DNA of 20,584 nucleotides from Tissierellia bacterium. GTDB lineage: Bacteria; Bacillota; Clostridia; Tissierellales; Sedimentibacteraceae. Made by a program: the position numbers and the translations under genes. Below, in pieces: positions 1 to 8,321 of this stretch. The DNA lies in the NCBI GenBank assembly GCA_028700795.1, contig JAQVRY010000016.1, positions 2,004-22,587 of the forward strand. The letters are read 5' to 3'. Position 1 is the stretch's first letter, and each line of letters opens with the position of its first letter. The notes under the pieces are model-generated. The model was not told the origin of the DNA, ran no database searches, and saw nothing but the letters and a program-made list of their open reading frames with translations.

Positions 1-2212
1 TCCAAATTCCCTCTACCACTGACTTCAGCCTGTAATCAAGAGCTGAGAAACGCTTATCTATTTTAGTATTTTCAATCATTTCTTCCATGTATTTTTCCTG
101 ACCTACAAGAACTACCAATTGTTTTGCTCTTGTTATGGCAGTATAGAATAAATTTCTCGTAAGAAGCATGGGAGGTCCCCATACCATTGGCATGATTATA
201 ACCGGAAATTCGCTTCCTTGACTTTTATGTACCGTTGTGGCATAGGCAAGTATTAATTCATCTAATTGGTTGAAAGAATACACCACTTCTTTTTCTTCAT
301 CAAATTGAACATGCATTTCTTGCTCTGTTTCATCAATAAATAAAATATTTCCTATATCACCGTTATATATACCTTCTCCCGTGACAAGATTATTATCTGT
401 CAGCTTCCATTCTGTCTGATAGTTGTTTTTTATCTGCATTACCTTATCACCTGTTCGGAATGTGTATCTGCCGAATACTTTTTCCTTTTTTAACTTGGAA
501 GGAGGATTAACTGCTGCTTGAATTTTTTTATTTAATTCTATAACACCTGCATCGCCTTTTTTCATTGGAGAAAGCACCTGTATATCTTTTATCGCATTTA
601 AACCATACTTGGAAGGCAGACGGTCTTTATACAATCCAACTATCATCTCCACAATGCCATTTATATTGTTTTCTCTCATAAAATAAAAATCCGAATCTTT
701 TTTATTTAATAAAGGCATTATTCCCTTGTTTACAGCATGTGCGTTCTGAACAATCATACTTCCTGCAGACTGTCTAAAAATCATATCAAGTCTGATTGTT
801 TTTAAGGTATTGCTTTTAATTATGTCAGATAAAACATTGCCTGCTCCAACAGACGGTAATTGGTCTACATCTCCCACCATTATTAACTTTGTGCCTCTTC
901 TCAACGCTTTTAGCAAGTTGTTCATCAACAAGATGTCAACCATGGACATTTCATCAACAATAATTGCATGGCAGTCTAGGGGTGAATTTTCATTTTTATT
1001 AAAGGTTAAATTGCTGTCATCTTCGCCATAAGCGTACTCCAAAAGGCGATGAATGGTTTTTGCGTCTCTTCCCGTTGATTCCGTTATGCGTTTAGCGGCT
1101 CTTCCGGTCGGAGCGCATAGGAGCACTTTTTTATTCATAGCTTCAAATATTTTAATGATTGATAATATTATTGTTGTTTTTCCTGTTCCGGGTCCCCCGG
1201 TTATTACCGTAACACCGTTTAATATGGATTGAACAACAGCTTCCCTCTGCATCTCAGTCAGATAAATTGAATCATCTTCATCAGATTCCAAATACTTAAG
1301 CACATCTTCTTCTGAAATACTTGGCTCAAAGTTGGCTAAATTTATTAAATGTTTGCATACATTTACTTCTGCAGTATGATAGGGAAGATAATATACTACG
1401 GATTCCGAGTCAATTGTTTCTATATGTATTTTACCCGTAAAAGCCATGTTCCTTAATTCATCTTCTGTATTTTCAATTGAGGTTTCAAGAAGATTAGCAG
1501 AGCCTTTTACCAATAAATTGTAAGGAACAAAAGTATGACCTCTTGCCGCATATTCCGCCAACATATATTTCACTCCCGATGTTATTCTGTAGGGTGAGTC
1601 TTTCTCGACTCCTAAAGATGCAGCTATTTTATCGGCTAATTTAAAGCCTATCCCATATATATCTTCAGCTAATCTGTATGGATTATCTTTTATTGCATTT
1701 ATTGTATTTTTACCGTATTCCTTATAAATTTTAACGCTGTAGTTAGTGCTAATATTGTGGTTTTGTAAGAACATCATAATTTCTTTTACATCTGCTTGTT
1801 CCTGAAAGCTCTTTGCAATCATGTCAGCCTTTTTCTCACCAATTCCTTCTATTTCAGTTAGTTTCTCCGGAGCGTTCTGAATAATGTCAAAGGTGCCTTC
1901 TTTAAATGCTTCTACTATTTTTTTTGCAGTATACTTACCGATACCTTTTATTAACCCTGAAGAAAGATAACTTTCTATTTGTTCCAAACCTGTGGGAAGT
2001 ATGGAATTATATATGTCAACTTGAAATTGCTCGCCGTATTTTGGATGATTAACTCTTTTTCCAAACACTTCAATATTTTCGCCGGATACATCAGTGCCAA
2101 AAATCCCTGTTACGGTTACTAATTCATTTTCTGCTTCCAACAAAGCAACAGTGTATCCATTTTCATTATTCCTAAAAATAGTTTCAACAATTGTGCCTTT
2201 TAAACTTTCCAT
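1..2212 (-). CDS. recD2: RecD2-type ATP-dependent DNA helicase, 3' end cut by window edge
   Basis: RecD2 is a 5'-3' superfamily 1B DNA helicase of Gram-positive bacteria that acts without RecBC in DNA repair and fork maintenance. Translating the minus strand from ATG at 2212-2210 gives 737 codons with no stop before the window edge; the family is usually about 740-750 residues, so only a few residues are missing. Visible parts: an N-terminal OB-like region, helix-hairpin-helix repeats at about residues 85-185 (for example GLIKGIGKYTAKK), Walker A GGPGTGKTT at about residue 337, Walker B VDEMSMVD near 420, a GDVDQLPSVG motif III, and the C-terminal motifs ATTVHKSQGSEF and LLTRNLFYTAITRAK. The start has AAGGAG six bases upstream. 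It is divergent from the flippase gene. A short GGGGACA-containing hairpin (2231-2246) lies in its leader. Confidence 0.95.
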   Translation of the reverse strand, partial: MESLKGTIVETIFRNNENGYTVALLEAENELVTVTGIFGTDVSGENIEVFGKRVNHPKYGEQFQVDIYNSILPTGLEQIESYLSSGLIKGIGKYTAKKIVEAFKEGTFDIIQNAPEKLTEIEGIGEKKADMIAKSFQEQADVKEIMMFLQNHNISTNYSVKIYKEYGKNTINAIKDNPYRLAEDIYGIGFKLADKIAASLGVEKDSPYRITSGVKYMLAEYAARGHTFVPYNLLVKGSANLLETSIENTEDELRNMAFTGKIHIETIDSESVVYYLPYHTAEVNVCKHLINLANFEPSISEEDVLKYLESDEDDSIYLTEMQREAVVQSILNGVTVITGGPGTGKTTIILSIIKIFEAMNKKVLLCAPTGRAAKRITESTGRDAKTIHRLLEYAYGEDDSNLTFNKNENSPLDCHAIIVDEMSMVDILLMNNLLKALRRGTKLIMVGDVDQLPSVGAGNVLSDIIKSNTLKTIRLDMIFRQSAGSMIVQNAHAVNKGIMPLLNKKDSDFYFMRENNINGIVEMIVGLYKDRLPSKYGLNAIKDIQVLSPMKKGDAGVIELNKKIQAAVNPPSKLKKEKVFGRYTFRTGDKVMQIKNNYQTEWKLTDNNLVTGEGIYNGDIGNILFIDETEQEMHVQFDEEKEVVYSFNQLDELILAYATTVHKSQGSEFPVIIMPMVWGPPMLLTRNLFYTAITRAKQLVVLVGQEKYMEEMIENTKIDKRFSALDYRLKSVVEGIW

Positions 2213-2230
2213 TAATAACTCCTTATTATA

Positions 2231-2246
2231 GGTATGTCCCCCTACC
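2231..2246 (-). repeat. Short relative of the GGGGACA repeat family (copy A)
   Basis: On the minus strand this reads GGTAGGGGGACATACC, a mini-hairpin with GGTA/TACC arms and a G-rich loop, seven bases before the recD2 ribosome binding site. It shares the GGGGACA core with longer copies at 2360-2419, 14177-14234, 14302-14362 and 18021-18075, but it is too short to prove common origin. Confidence 0.35.
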
Positions 2247-2256
2247 GCTTTACAAA

Positions 2257-2265
2257 ATTATACCA
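2257..2265 (-). promoter_or_regulatory. Extended -10 promoter for recD2
   Basis: On the minus strand the sequence reads TGGTATAAT, a perfect -10 with a TGN extension. No good -35 is seen 17 bases upstream, which is usual for extended -10 promoters. Transcription would start near 2250, giving a leader of about 38 bases that contains the repeat at 2231-2246. Confidence 0.55.
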
Positions 2266-2359
2266 CATATATAAGTATAGAATATATCATTTATTTTGAA
2301 ATTCGCAAATTTCTCTTTTAAATAAGAATAAACTGTGATAAACTAAATTTCAGTAAATT

Positions 2360-2419
2360 GGTATGGGACACACCTCAATGTAGGGAAAGTCTTTGGAGTA
2401 AACATTAAGGAATGTCACC
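2360..2419 (+). repeat. Dispersed 60-bp repeat, copy B, in the spoVB-like gene leader
   Basis: The repeat begins GGTATGGGACACACCTC and ends GGAATGTCACC, five bases from the AAAGGAAG ribosome binding site of the flippase gene. It aligns with copy E (18021-18075, minus strand) through GTAGGGA and CTTTGGAGTAA, and with copy C (14177-14234) at both ends. There is no reading frame in it. It looks like a REP/MITE-type element in a 5' leader. Confidence 0.7.
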
Positions 2420-2437
2420 AAATTGAAAGGAAGAAAC

Positions 2438-4030
2438 ATGTCTAAGGAAAGTTTTATTAAAGGTGCTGCTATACTAAGTGTAGCAGGATTATTTGTTAAA
2501 ATATTGGGAGCAGTATACAGAATACCTCTGACAAATTTAATAGGTACGGAAGGAATAGGTCACTATCAGCCGGCTTATAACATATATAATCTTTTACTTG
2601 TAGTTTCATTGTCAGGATTCCCAACAGCAATTGCTAAGATGGTTTCGGAAAGAAGAGCTCTTAACAATTTTGAAGGAGCATATCAGGTTTACAAAATAGC
2701 AAGATGGGGTTTATTTTTAATAGGACTTGTTTCATCTATTTTTGTGCTTATATTTGCCCGTAATCTTGTTTCATTTCTTGGGTTTCCCGGCTCATACTAT
2801 TCCATGTTGGCATTGGTTCCGGCATTGTTTGCAGTACCTTTGCTATCTGCCTACAGAGGATTCTTCCAAGGAATGCAGAACATGACTCCCATTGCCTTAT
2901 CGCAGCTTATTGAGCAAATTTTTAGAGTTGCGGTTGGTTTGTATTTAGCATATGCATTGGTAGGGACAGGACTTGAAGAAGCTGCTGCAGGGGCTACTTT
3001 CGGTGCATCCGCAGGAGGTATTGCAGCCCTTATATTGATTTATATAATGTTTTTCATTAACAATAAAAATATAAAACAAGAAATTACTTTATCTAAAAAT
3101 AATAAAACAGAGCCGGTGCAATATGTAATTAAAAGTCTTTTATATATTGCTGTTCCCATAACCATAGGAGCCTCAATCGCACCGCTTATGGGAAACATGG
3201 ACTCATTTATAGTTTCAAATCGACTTGCGGCTATTGGATATACTGTTGAAGAATATACAAAAATGTTTGGCGAATTAAGCGGAACAGCTCAAACCTTAAT
3301 AAATTTCCCTCAGGTTTTTTCAACAGCTGTGGCTATGAGTTTAGTTCCTTCAATTACCGAAGCATTTACGAAAAAACAAGTTAAAAGGTTAAATGAAACT
3401 GCTAATGCAGGCGTAAAGATGTCATTAATCATAGGGCTTCCATGCGGTATTGGCTTATTTATGTTAGCGGAGCCAATAATTGCGCTGCTTTATCCATCTA
3501 TTGGTCCGGCACAACATGCAAGTTCCGGGGCACTTTTGGAAATACTGTCAATAGGAGTAATTTTCTTAACACTTGTTCAAGCCTTTACAGCCATACTTCA
3601 GTCTGTAAACAAACAATTTCAGCCTGTAAAAAACTTAGCTTTAGGCTTGGTTGTTAAGGTTATATTATCCTACATACTTATTGGCATACCAAATATTAAT
3701 ATTAAGGGAGCAGCAATAAGTACAACAGTTGCATATTTATTTGTAGCTCTTTTTAACTGGCGCGATATAAATAAAACTAAAATCAAAATAAATTTAATCA
3801 AGGTATCTTCCAGAACACTTTTATCCACTGCGGTAATGGCAGTTATCGTATGGGTATCCTTCAGTTTTATATTAAAAGCTGCAGGAAGTCAAAACTTAGC
3901 AACATTAGGCTCCATAGCAATAGCAGGAACAGTATATGTAATTTGTTTATTTATTACTGGAGCAATTACAAAGGAAGACCTTGAACTGATACCAAAGGGA
4001 GAAAGATTAAGTAAGTTTGTGAGGAAATAA
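2438..4030 (+). CDS. SpoVB/YabM-family polysaccharide flippase (MOP superfamily)
   Basis: This is a 530-residue integral membrane protein of the MOP (MurJ/SpoVB/Wzx) exporter superfamily, whose members move lipid-linked cell-wall or polysaccharide precursors across the membrane. The N-terminus MSKESFIKGAAILSVAGLF and the YRIPLTNLIGTEGIGHYQPAYN stretch near residues 25-50 are typical of the SpoVB branch, and about 14 hydrophobic segments follow. ATG 2438 is chosen over TTG 2423 because AAAGGAAG ends five bases before it. The stop is one base before the yabN-like start, so the two are co-transcribed. B. subtilis has the same pair as yabM-yabN, which makes the YabM branch more likely than sporulation-specific SpoVB. 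The exact substrate cannot be read from the sequence. Confidence 0.9.
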   Translation: MSKESFIKGAAILSVAGLFVKILGAVYRIPLTNLIGTEGIGHYQPAYNIYNLLLVVSLSGFPTAIAKMVSERRALNNFEGAYQVYKIARWGLFLIGLVSSIFVLIFARNLVSFLGFPGSYYSMLALVPALFAVPLLSAYRGFFQGMQNMTPIALSQLIEQIFRVAVGLYLAYALVGTGLEEAAAGATFGASAGGIAALILIYIMFFINNKNIKQEITLSKNNKTEPVQYVIKSLLYIAVPITIGASIAPLMGNMDSFIVSNRLAAIGYTVEEYTKMFGELSGTAQTLINFPQVFSTAVAMSLVPSITEAFTKKQVKRLNETANAGVKMSLIIGLPCGIGLFMLAEPIIALLYPSIGPAQHASSGALLEILSIGVIFLTLVQAFTAILQSVNKQFQPVKNLALGLVVKVILSYILIGIPNINIKGAAISTTVAYLFVALFNWRDINKTKIKINLIKVSSRTLLSTAVMAVIVWVSFSFILKAAGSQNLATLGSIAIAGTVYVICLFITGAITKEDLELIPKGERLSKFVRK

Positions 4031-4031
4031 A

Positions 4032-5465
4032 ATGAGCACAATTCAGATAATCGGATTAGGAGCAGGTGGTGAAGATGACTTAACAGTAAGAGCCCAAAAG
4101 GCACTACTAAAAAGAATACCTACATTTGCAAGAACAGACCGCCACCCAATAGTAAATGAATTAAGAAAAAATATAGATATTATTAGCTTTGATGATTATT
4201 TCTTGAAATATGAGACCTTTGATGAAGTTTACGAGAACATAGTCAATACACTTATAGAGAAGTCAAAGCAATATGGTAAAATTAATTATTGCACTGCAGG
4301 AAGCCCTTATTATGGTGATATAGTAACAAAAAAGCTGATTAATGAATATAAAAATCAAATAAATACAATAATAATTGATGGAATTAGTTTTCTTGATAAA
4401 TGTTTAAAACTTTCAGGATATGCGGATTATAATAATATCAAAGTATTGGATTGTCTTGAAGCTGATGAATTTTCATTTGATGTTAATTCTTTTAATATTA
4501 TTACTCAGGTTTATGATTTAGAAGCTGCATCTCGGCTTAAAATCAAACTCATGGAAATCTATCCTGAAGATGTGAATTCTCTCATTATTGACGTTTTGGG
4601 AGAAAATGTAAAAAAAATACCGCTTTTTTTGCTTGATCAAGAAAAAAATTACGGATTTTCAACATATTTTTGCATTCTGCCTATTGAAATTTCTAATAAT
4701 AGAGTATATAATGTAGATAATCTACTAAGAATTGTAAAATTACTCAGAGGACCTGATGGGTGCCCATGGGACAAAAAGCAAACACATCATTCAATAAGAC
4801 AGAATGTTATTGAAGAAGCTTATGAAGTAGTGGATGCAATTGATAATTATGATGTAGACAATTTAGTTGAGGAACTTGGAGATCTATTGTTCCAGGTTGT
4901 ATTTCATGCTGAACTAGGTAGTGAAAAGGGTTATTTTAACTTTAGTGATGTCATAACCAATTTGTGCAAAAAGATGTATTTTAGACATCCCCATGTATTT
5001 GGAGATGTAAAAGCCTGTAATGCTGAAGAAGCATTAACAAGCTGGGAGAATTCAAAGCTGAAAGAGAAGAATTTAACAACATATACTGATAATTTGAAGA
5101 ATGTTCCCAAAGCATTATCAACCTTAAGCAGAAGTTACAAAATTCAAAAGAGAGCTGCGGAAGTTGGATTTGATTGGTCTGATGCACAGGGAGCAGTATT
5201 GAAAATTAAAGAAGAACTCTTAGAATTCATTGATGAATACAATAATCACAACATTGAAAATATGGAAGAAGAGTTCGGAGACCTGTTGTTTGCACTTGTG
5301 AATTTTGCAAGGTTTGAGAAAATTAATCCTGATATTGCTCTGAATAAAACAATTAATAAGTTTATTAGTCGTTTTGAGTACATAGAGAAAAATTCAACCA
5401 AAGATTTAAAACAAATGACTTTGAAAGAAATGGATAAGTTGTGGGAAGAATCAAAGTTCCGATAG
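4032..5465 (+). CDS. yabN: YabN: tetrapyrrole-methylase domain fused to MazG nucleotide pyrophosphohydrolase
   Basis: This 477-residue fusion resembles B. subtilis YabN. Residues 1-220 form a tetrapyrrole (corrin/porphyrin) methylase-like domain with the glycine-rich start GLGAGGEDDLTVRA (8-21). Residues 225-477 hold two MazG modules. The first has CPWDKKQTHHS (244-254), EEAYE (261-265) and EELGDLLFQVV (280-290), the Glu/Asp set that binds Mg2+ in all-alpha NTP pyrophosphatases. The second has EELLE (394-398) and EEEFGDLLFALVNFAR (412-427). MazG enzymes cleave nucleoside triphosphates to monophosphate plus pyrophosphate, often to clear damaged nucleotides. What the methylase-like half does is unknown in the family. 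The ribosome binding site GAGG (4021-4024) lies inside the end of the flippase gene. Confidence 0.93.
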   Translation: MSTIQIIGLGAGGEDDLTVRAQKALLKRIPTFARTDRHPIVNELRKNIDIISFDDYFLKYETFDEVYENIVNTLIEKSKQYGKINYCTAGSPYYGDIVTKKLINEYKNQINTIIIDGISFLDKCLKLSGYADYNNIKVLDCLEADEFSFDVNSFNIITQVYDLEAASRLKIKLMEIYPEDVNSLIIDVLGENVKKIPLFLLDQEKNYGFSTYFCILPIEISNNRVYNVDNLLRIVKLLRGPDGCPWDKKQTHHSIRQNVIEEAYEVVDAIDNYDVDNLVEELGDLLFQVVFHAELGSEKGYFNFSDVITNLCKKMYFRHPHVFGDVKACNAEEALTSWENSKLKEKNLTTYTDNLKNVPKALSTLSRSYKIQKRAAEVGFDWSDAQGAVLKIKEELLEFIDEYNNHNIENMEEEFGDLLFALVNFARFEKINPDIALNKTINKFISRFEYIEKNSTKDLKQMTLKEMDKLWEESKFR

Positions 5466-5518
5466 GAATTTAGATAAAGTAAAATAAAATAAACTACATT
5501 TTTATTAAGGAGGGTTTT

Positions 5519-5797
5519 ATGAATAAAGCTGAATTAATTGCTAGTGTTGCTGAAAAAACTGGTTTCACTAAGAAGGATGCAGAAAAGGCATTAAACGGAT
5601 TTATGGAAACAATAAAAGAAGAACTGGTAGCAGGCGGAAAAGTACAATTAGTTGGGTTTGGAACATTTGAAGTAAGAGACAGAAAAGAAAGACAAGGAAG
5701 AAATCCAAGAAATCCTGGCGAAACAATAGATATTCCCGCATCAAAAGCACCGGTGTTCAAAGCAGGAAAATCGTTAAAAGAAGCAGTTAATAAATAG
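5519..5797 (+). CDS. hup: HU-family DNA-binding protein
   Basis: This is a 92-residue histone-like protein that binds and bends DNA as a dimer and compacts the nucleoid. The whole family signature is present: N-terminal MNKAELIASVAEKTGFTKKDAEKAL helices, GFGTFEVRDRKERQGRNP at residues 46-63, and the C-terminal KAPVFKAGKSLKEAVN. The length is exactly usual. A near-perfect AAGGAGGG (5507-5514) gives strong translation, fitting an abundant protein. It follows yabN by 53 bases and is closed by a 13-bp hairpin. In many clostridia HU follows yabN and leads into an S4-domain gene and yabP/yabQ/divIC; here that block is absent. Confidence 0.96.
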   Translation: MNKAELIASVAEKTGFTKKDAEKALNGFMETIKEELVAGGKVQLVGFGTFEVRDRKERQGRNPRNPGETIDIPASKAPVFKAGKSLKEAVNK

Positions 5798-5806
5798 ACA
5801 CAAGTC

Positions 5807-5836
5807 AAGGGGATATCATTTATATGATATCCCCTT
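5807..5836 (+). terminator. Hairpin terminator after the HU gene
   Basis: A perfect 13-bp stem (AAGGGGATATCAT at 5807-5819, matching arm 5824-5836) closes a four-base loop ten bases after the HU stop. There is no immediate T-run after it, so it may act as a terminator, a 3' stabiliser, or both. Confidence 0.65.
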
Positions 5837-5916
5837 ATGCATGCCTAAAATTCTGCTACTTTTTCTTTATTGCTTGTTAATCAAAACTAATTTTCACATA
5901 AGTAAAAATGAATATA

Positions 5917-5946
5917 TTGACAAATATTAGTAATGTATATTATTAT
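5917..5946 (+). promoter_or_regulatory. Sigma-A-type promoter for the metal permease
   Basis: TTGACA at 5917-5922 is a perfect -35, followed 18 bases later by TATTAT at 5941-5946. Transcription would start near 5953, giving a leader of about 20 bases, too short for a riboswitch. The promoter overlaps the alternative upstream ATG at 5933, another reason to reject that start. Confidence 0.65.
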
Positions 5947-5971
5947 ATTATTGTTTCAGCAGGAGGGAATT

Positions 5972-6820
5972 ATGTGGGAATTAGTTGAAGATGCTATTAT
6001 GGACTCATTAAAGATGCTGCCGTTTTTATTTGCAGCATATTTAATAATTGAATATATTGAGCACAAATCATCAGGCAAGTTGGTTAACGCCCTTCGGAAA
6101 TTTGGAGTTGTAGGGGGAGCTGTGCTTGGATGTGTTCCTCAGTGCGGATTTTCTGTAGCTGCATCAAATTTATTTGCAGGAAGAATTATTACTGCAGGAA
6201 CATTGATAGCAGTATTCATATCCACATCCGACGAAGCAATACCTATTTTATTATCAAGTAGTGGTAATTTAAAACTAATTTTATCTCTTATAGTGATAAA
6301 AATGGTTATTGCAGTTATAGCCGGACTTATGGCAGATTTCACATTCAAAAGGTTTTTCAACAAGAAAGATAATGAAAGAATTGCAAGTTCTATCCATCGC
6401 CATGTTTGTACCAACTGCGGATGCCACGATGAAACGGGTATATTAAAACCCGCATTAAAACATACAATCAATATATTTATATTCTTGGTGATTACTAATA
6501 TATTTTTAAACTTTTTTATAGAATTTGTGGGTGAGGATAATTTGTCAGAGGTTTTATTGAACGACAGTATTTTCCAGCCTGCATTGGCAGCTATAATAGG
6601 ATTTATACCAAATTGTGCTGCATCTGTAATACTCACTCAGCTCTTTATCGGAGGAAGCATAAGCTTTGGCTCAGTAATTGCCGGGCTTTCCACGAGTGCA
6701 GGAGTAGGGTTGTTGGTCTTATTCAGGATGAATCGCAACATTAAGGAAAATATTAAGATTATATTGTACATATATATCATTTCAGTATTGGCAGGTTTTT
6801 TGATACAAATAATAATGTAG
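5972..6820 (+). CDS. Putative heavy-metal exporter permease (PF11449-like; often annotated as arsenic efflux or manganese transporter)
   Basis: This is a 282-residue polytopic membrane protein with about eight hydrophobic segments. Two halves repeat one pattern: GCVPQCGFSVAASNLFAGRI at about residues 47-66 and GFIPNCAASVILTQLFIGGS at about 208-227, each with Gly-x-x-Pro-x-Cys, a Ser about three residues on, and then a small-residue helix (FISTSDEAIP, GLSTSAGVGL). This duplicated layout is typical of the putative 10-TM heavy-metal exporter family. Between the halves, a loop near residues 146-160 reads HRHVCTNCGCHDETG, a likely metal-binding cluster. ATG 5972 is chosen because AGGAGGG lies at 5961-5967; the frame is open back to 5933. 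The substrate is not proven; the names given to the family are tentative. It has its own promoter and converges on livF. Confidence 0.75.
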   Translation: MWELVEDAIMDSLKMLPFLFAAYLIIEYIEHKSSGKLVNALRKFGVVGGAVLGCVPQCGFSVAASNLFAGRIITAGTLIAVFISTSDEAIPILLSSSGNLKLILSLIVIKMVIAVIAGLMADFTFKRFFNKKDNERIASSIHRHVCTNCGCHDETGILKPALKHTINIFIFLVITNIFLNFFIEFVGEDNLSEVLLNDSIFQPALAAIIGFIPNCAASVILTQLFIGGSISFGSVIAGLSTSAGVGLLVLFRMNRNIKENIKIILYIYIISVLAGFLIQIIM

Positions 6821-6821
6821 C

Positions 6822-6850
6822 GGGACAGGGACGTACGTCCCCACTGTCCC
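6822..6850. terminator. Nested palindrome between the metal permease and livF (related repeat, copy F)
   Basis: Only 30 bases separate two convergent stop codons, and nearly all of them form a hairpin: GGGACAG (6822-6828) pairs with CTGTCCC (6844-6850) around the perfect palindrome GGACGTACGTCC (6829-6840). It can fold on both strands, so it may end both transcripts. No T-run is present on either side. The GGGACA/TGTCCC ends recall the other repeats in this window. Confidence 0.6.
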
Positions 6851-7558
6851 CTATTTCTTCGATGTTCCCAAATATGCTTCTATAATTTTTTCGTTTTTTA
6901 GAAGCTCCATTCCTTTTCCTTCCATAGTTATATTTCCCGTTTCCAAAACATAACCGTAATCTGCAACCTTTAGTGCCTTGTTGGCATTTTGCTCTATTAA
7001 CAAAATCGTAGTTCCTTGATTGTTTATTTCCTTAATAATTTCAAATATAGAATTGACTATTAAGGGAGCTAATCCAAGGGAAGGCTCATCCATCATTATC
7101 AGCTTAGGTCGAGCCATTAAAGCTCTTCCTACTGCTAACATCTGTTGTTCTCCTCCAGATAAGGTACCTGCTAATTGCCATGCTCTATCTTTCAGTATTG
7201 GAAACAATTCATAAACTCTTTTTATATCGTCTTCAATTCCATCACTTCTAAGATAGGCGCCGACTTTTAGGTTTTCTAAAACCGAAAGATTCACAAAAAC
7301 TCTTCTTCCTTCGGGAACCATGGTAATACCCTTTGCTACTATATCTATAGTATCTTTTCCAAGTATATTTTCATTTTGGAATAATATTTCACCACTTTTT
7401 GCTTTAACAAGTCCTGATATTGCTTTAAGGGTGGTGCTTTTTCCTGCGCCGTTGGCTCCTATTAAGGTTACGATTGATTTTTCCGGAACAGAGATACTTA
7501 AACCCTTAACTGCGGAGATTCCTCCGTAATTTACAAATAAATCATTAATTTTAAGCAT
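6851..7558 (-). CDS. livF: LivF: branched-chain amino acid ABC transporter, ATPase subunit
   Basis: This 235-residue cytoplasmic ATPase is one of the two that power Leu/Ile/Val import. It has Walker A GANGAGKS (34-41), the LivF-type signature LSGGEQQ (133-139), Walker B LIMMDEP (153-159) and a Gln in place of the switch His in LLIEQNAN (187-194), which is normal for LivF. The length fits the family. Its ATG overlaps the end of livG by eight bases, with a GGTGG ribosome binding site, so translation is probably coupled. It is the last gene of the liv operon. Confidence 0.95.
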   Translation of the reverse strand: MLKINDLFVNYGGISAVKGLSISVPEKSIVTLIGANGAGKSTTLKAISGLVKAKSGEILFQNENILGKDTIDIVAKGITMVPEGRRVFVNLSVLENLKVGAYLRSDGIEDDIKRVYELFPILKDRAWQLAGTLSGGEQQMLAVGRALMARPKLIMMDEPSLGLAPLIVNSIFEIIKEINNQGTTILLIEQNANKALKVADYGYVLETGNITMEGKGMELLKNEKIIEAYLGTSKK

Positions 7559-8321
7559 CTTCTTCCACCCCCAGGTAAGCCTCTATAACTCTTTGGTCAT
7601 TTTTAACTTCATTTGCCGTTCCCTCTGCTATAAGCTGTCCAAAGTCTAAAACGTAAATTTTTTCAGATATTTCCATTACTAAGTCCATATGATGCTCAAT
7701 CATAAAAATAGTAAGCTTAAATTCATCTCTTATATTATGAATAAATGATGACAACTCCATTGTTTCCGAGGGGTTCATACCTGCAGCCGGCTCATCTAAA
7801 AGCAGAAGGTCGGCATCAGTTGCAAGGGCTCTGGCTATTTCTAATTTTCGCTGCTCACCATAAGGTAGCGAATGAGCTATTTCATTTTTCAATCTTAACA
7901 AATCCAACTTATCTAAAAGCATCTCCGATTTTTCACGCATTAGTCTTTCTTCTTTGTTAGACCAAGGCATTCTGAGTGTACTTGACACAAAATTCGAGTT
8001 TATTCTTAAATGATTGGCAATAAGTATATTGTCAAACACAGTTAAATTTTTAAATAATCTTATATTTTGAAAAGTACGAGCAATACCTTTTTTGGTTATT
8101 TTGTCAGGTGTAATACCGGTTATATTTTCATCTTTATAATATACATTTCCTTTAGTAGGAGAGTATACGCCTGTAATAACATTGAAGGCAGTTGTTTTTC
8201 CAGCACCGTTTGGACCTATCAAGGCTTCAATTTTTCCTTCCTGAACTTCAATATTAAGGTTGTTGACAGCAGTAACTCCTCCAAATTGCATTGTTACATT
8301 GTTTATTTTTAAAATGCTCAT
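7551..8321 (-). CDS. livG: LivG: branched-chain amino acid ABC transporter, ATPase subunit
   Basis: This is the 256-residue partner ATPase of LivF. It has Walker A GPNGAGKT (36-43), a Q-loop TFQNIRLF (83-90), the LivG-type signature SLPYGEQRKLEIARAL (151-166), Walker B LLLLDEP (172-178) and switch His in FMIEHHMDLVM (206-216). The start ATG shares its A with the livM stop (TAATG), with GGGAGGTG upstream, so translation is coupled. LivG and LivF form the nucleotide-binding pair under the LivH-LivM channel. Confidence 0.95.
   Translation of the reverse strand: MSILKINNVTMQFGGVTAVNNLNIEVQEGKIEALIGPNGAGKTTAFNVITGVYSPTKGNVYYKDENITGITPDKITKKGIARTFQNIRLFKNLTVFDNILIANHLRINSNFVSSTLRMPWSNKEERLMREKSEMLLDKLDLLRLKNEIAHSLPYGEQRKLEIARALATDADLLLLDEPAAGMNPSETMELSSFIHNIRDEFKLTIFMIEHHMDLVMEISEKIYVLDFGQLIAEGTANEVKNDQRVIEAYLGVEEDA

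Noticed and set aside
2423..2437. TTG start for the flippase gene, adding five residues
   Set aside because: No ribosome binding site before it; AAAGGAAG is correctly spaced for ATG 2438.
5933..5971. Upstream ATG for the metal permease
   Set aside because: It overlaps the promoter and lacks a ribosome binding site, while AGGAGGG lies just before ATG 5972.
6139..6636. 165-codon open frame antisense to the metal permease
   Set aside because: It is a mirror of the permease frame, with no ribosome binding site and no recognisable protein family.
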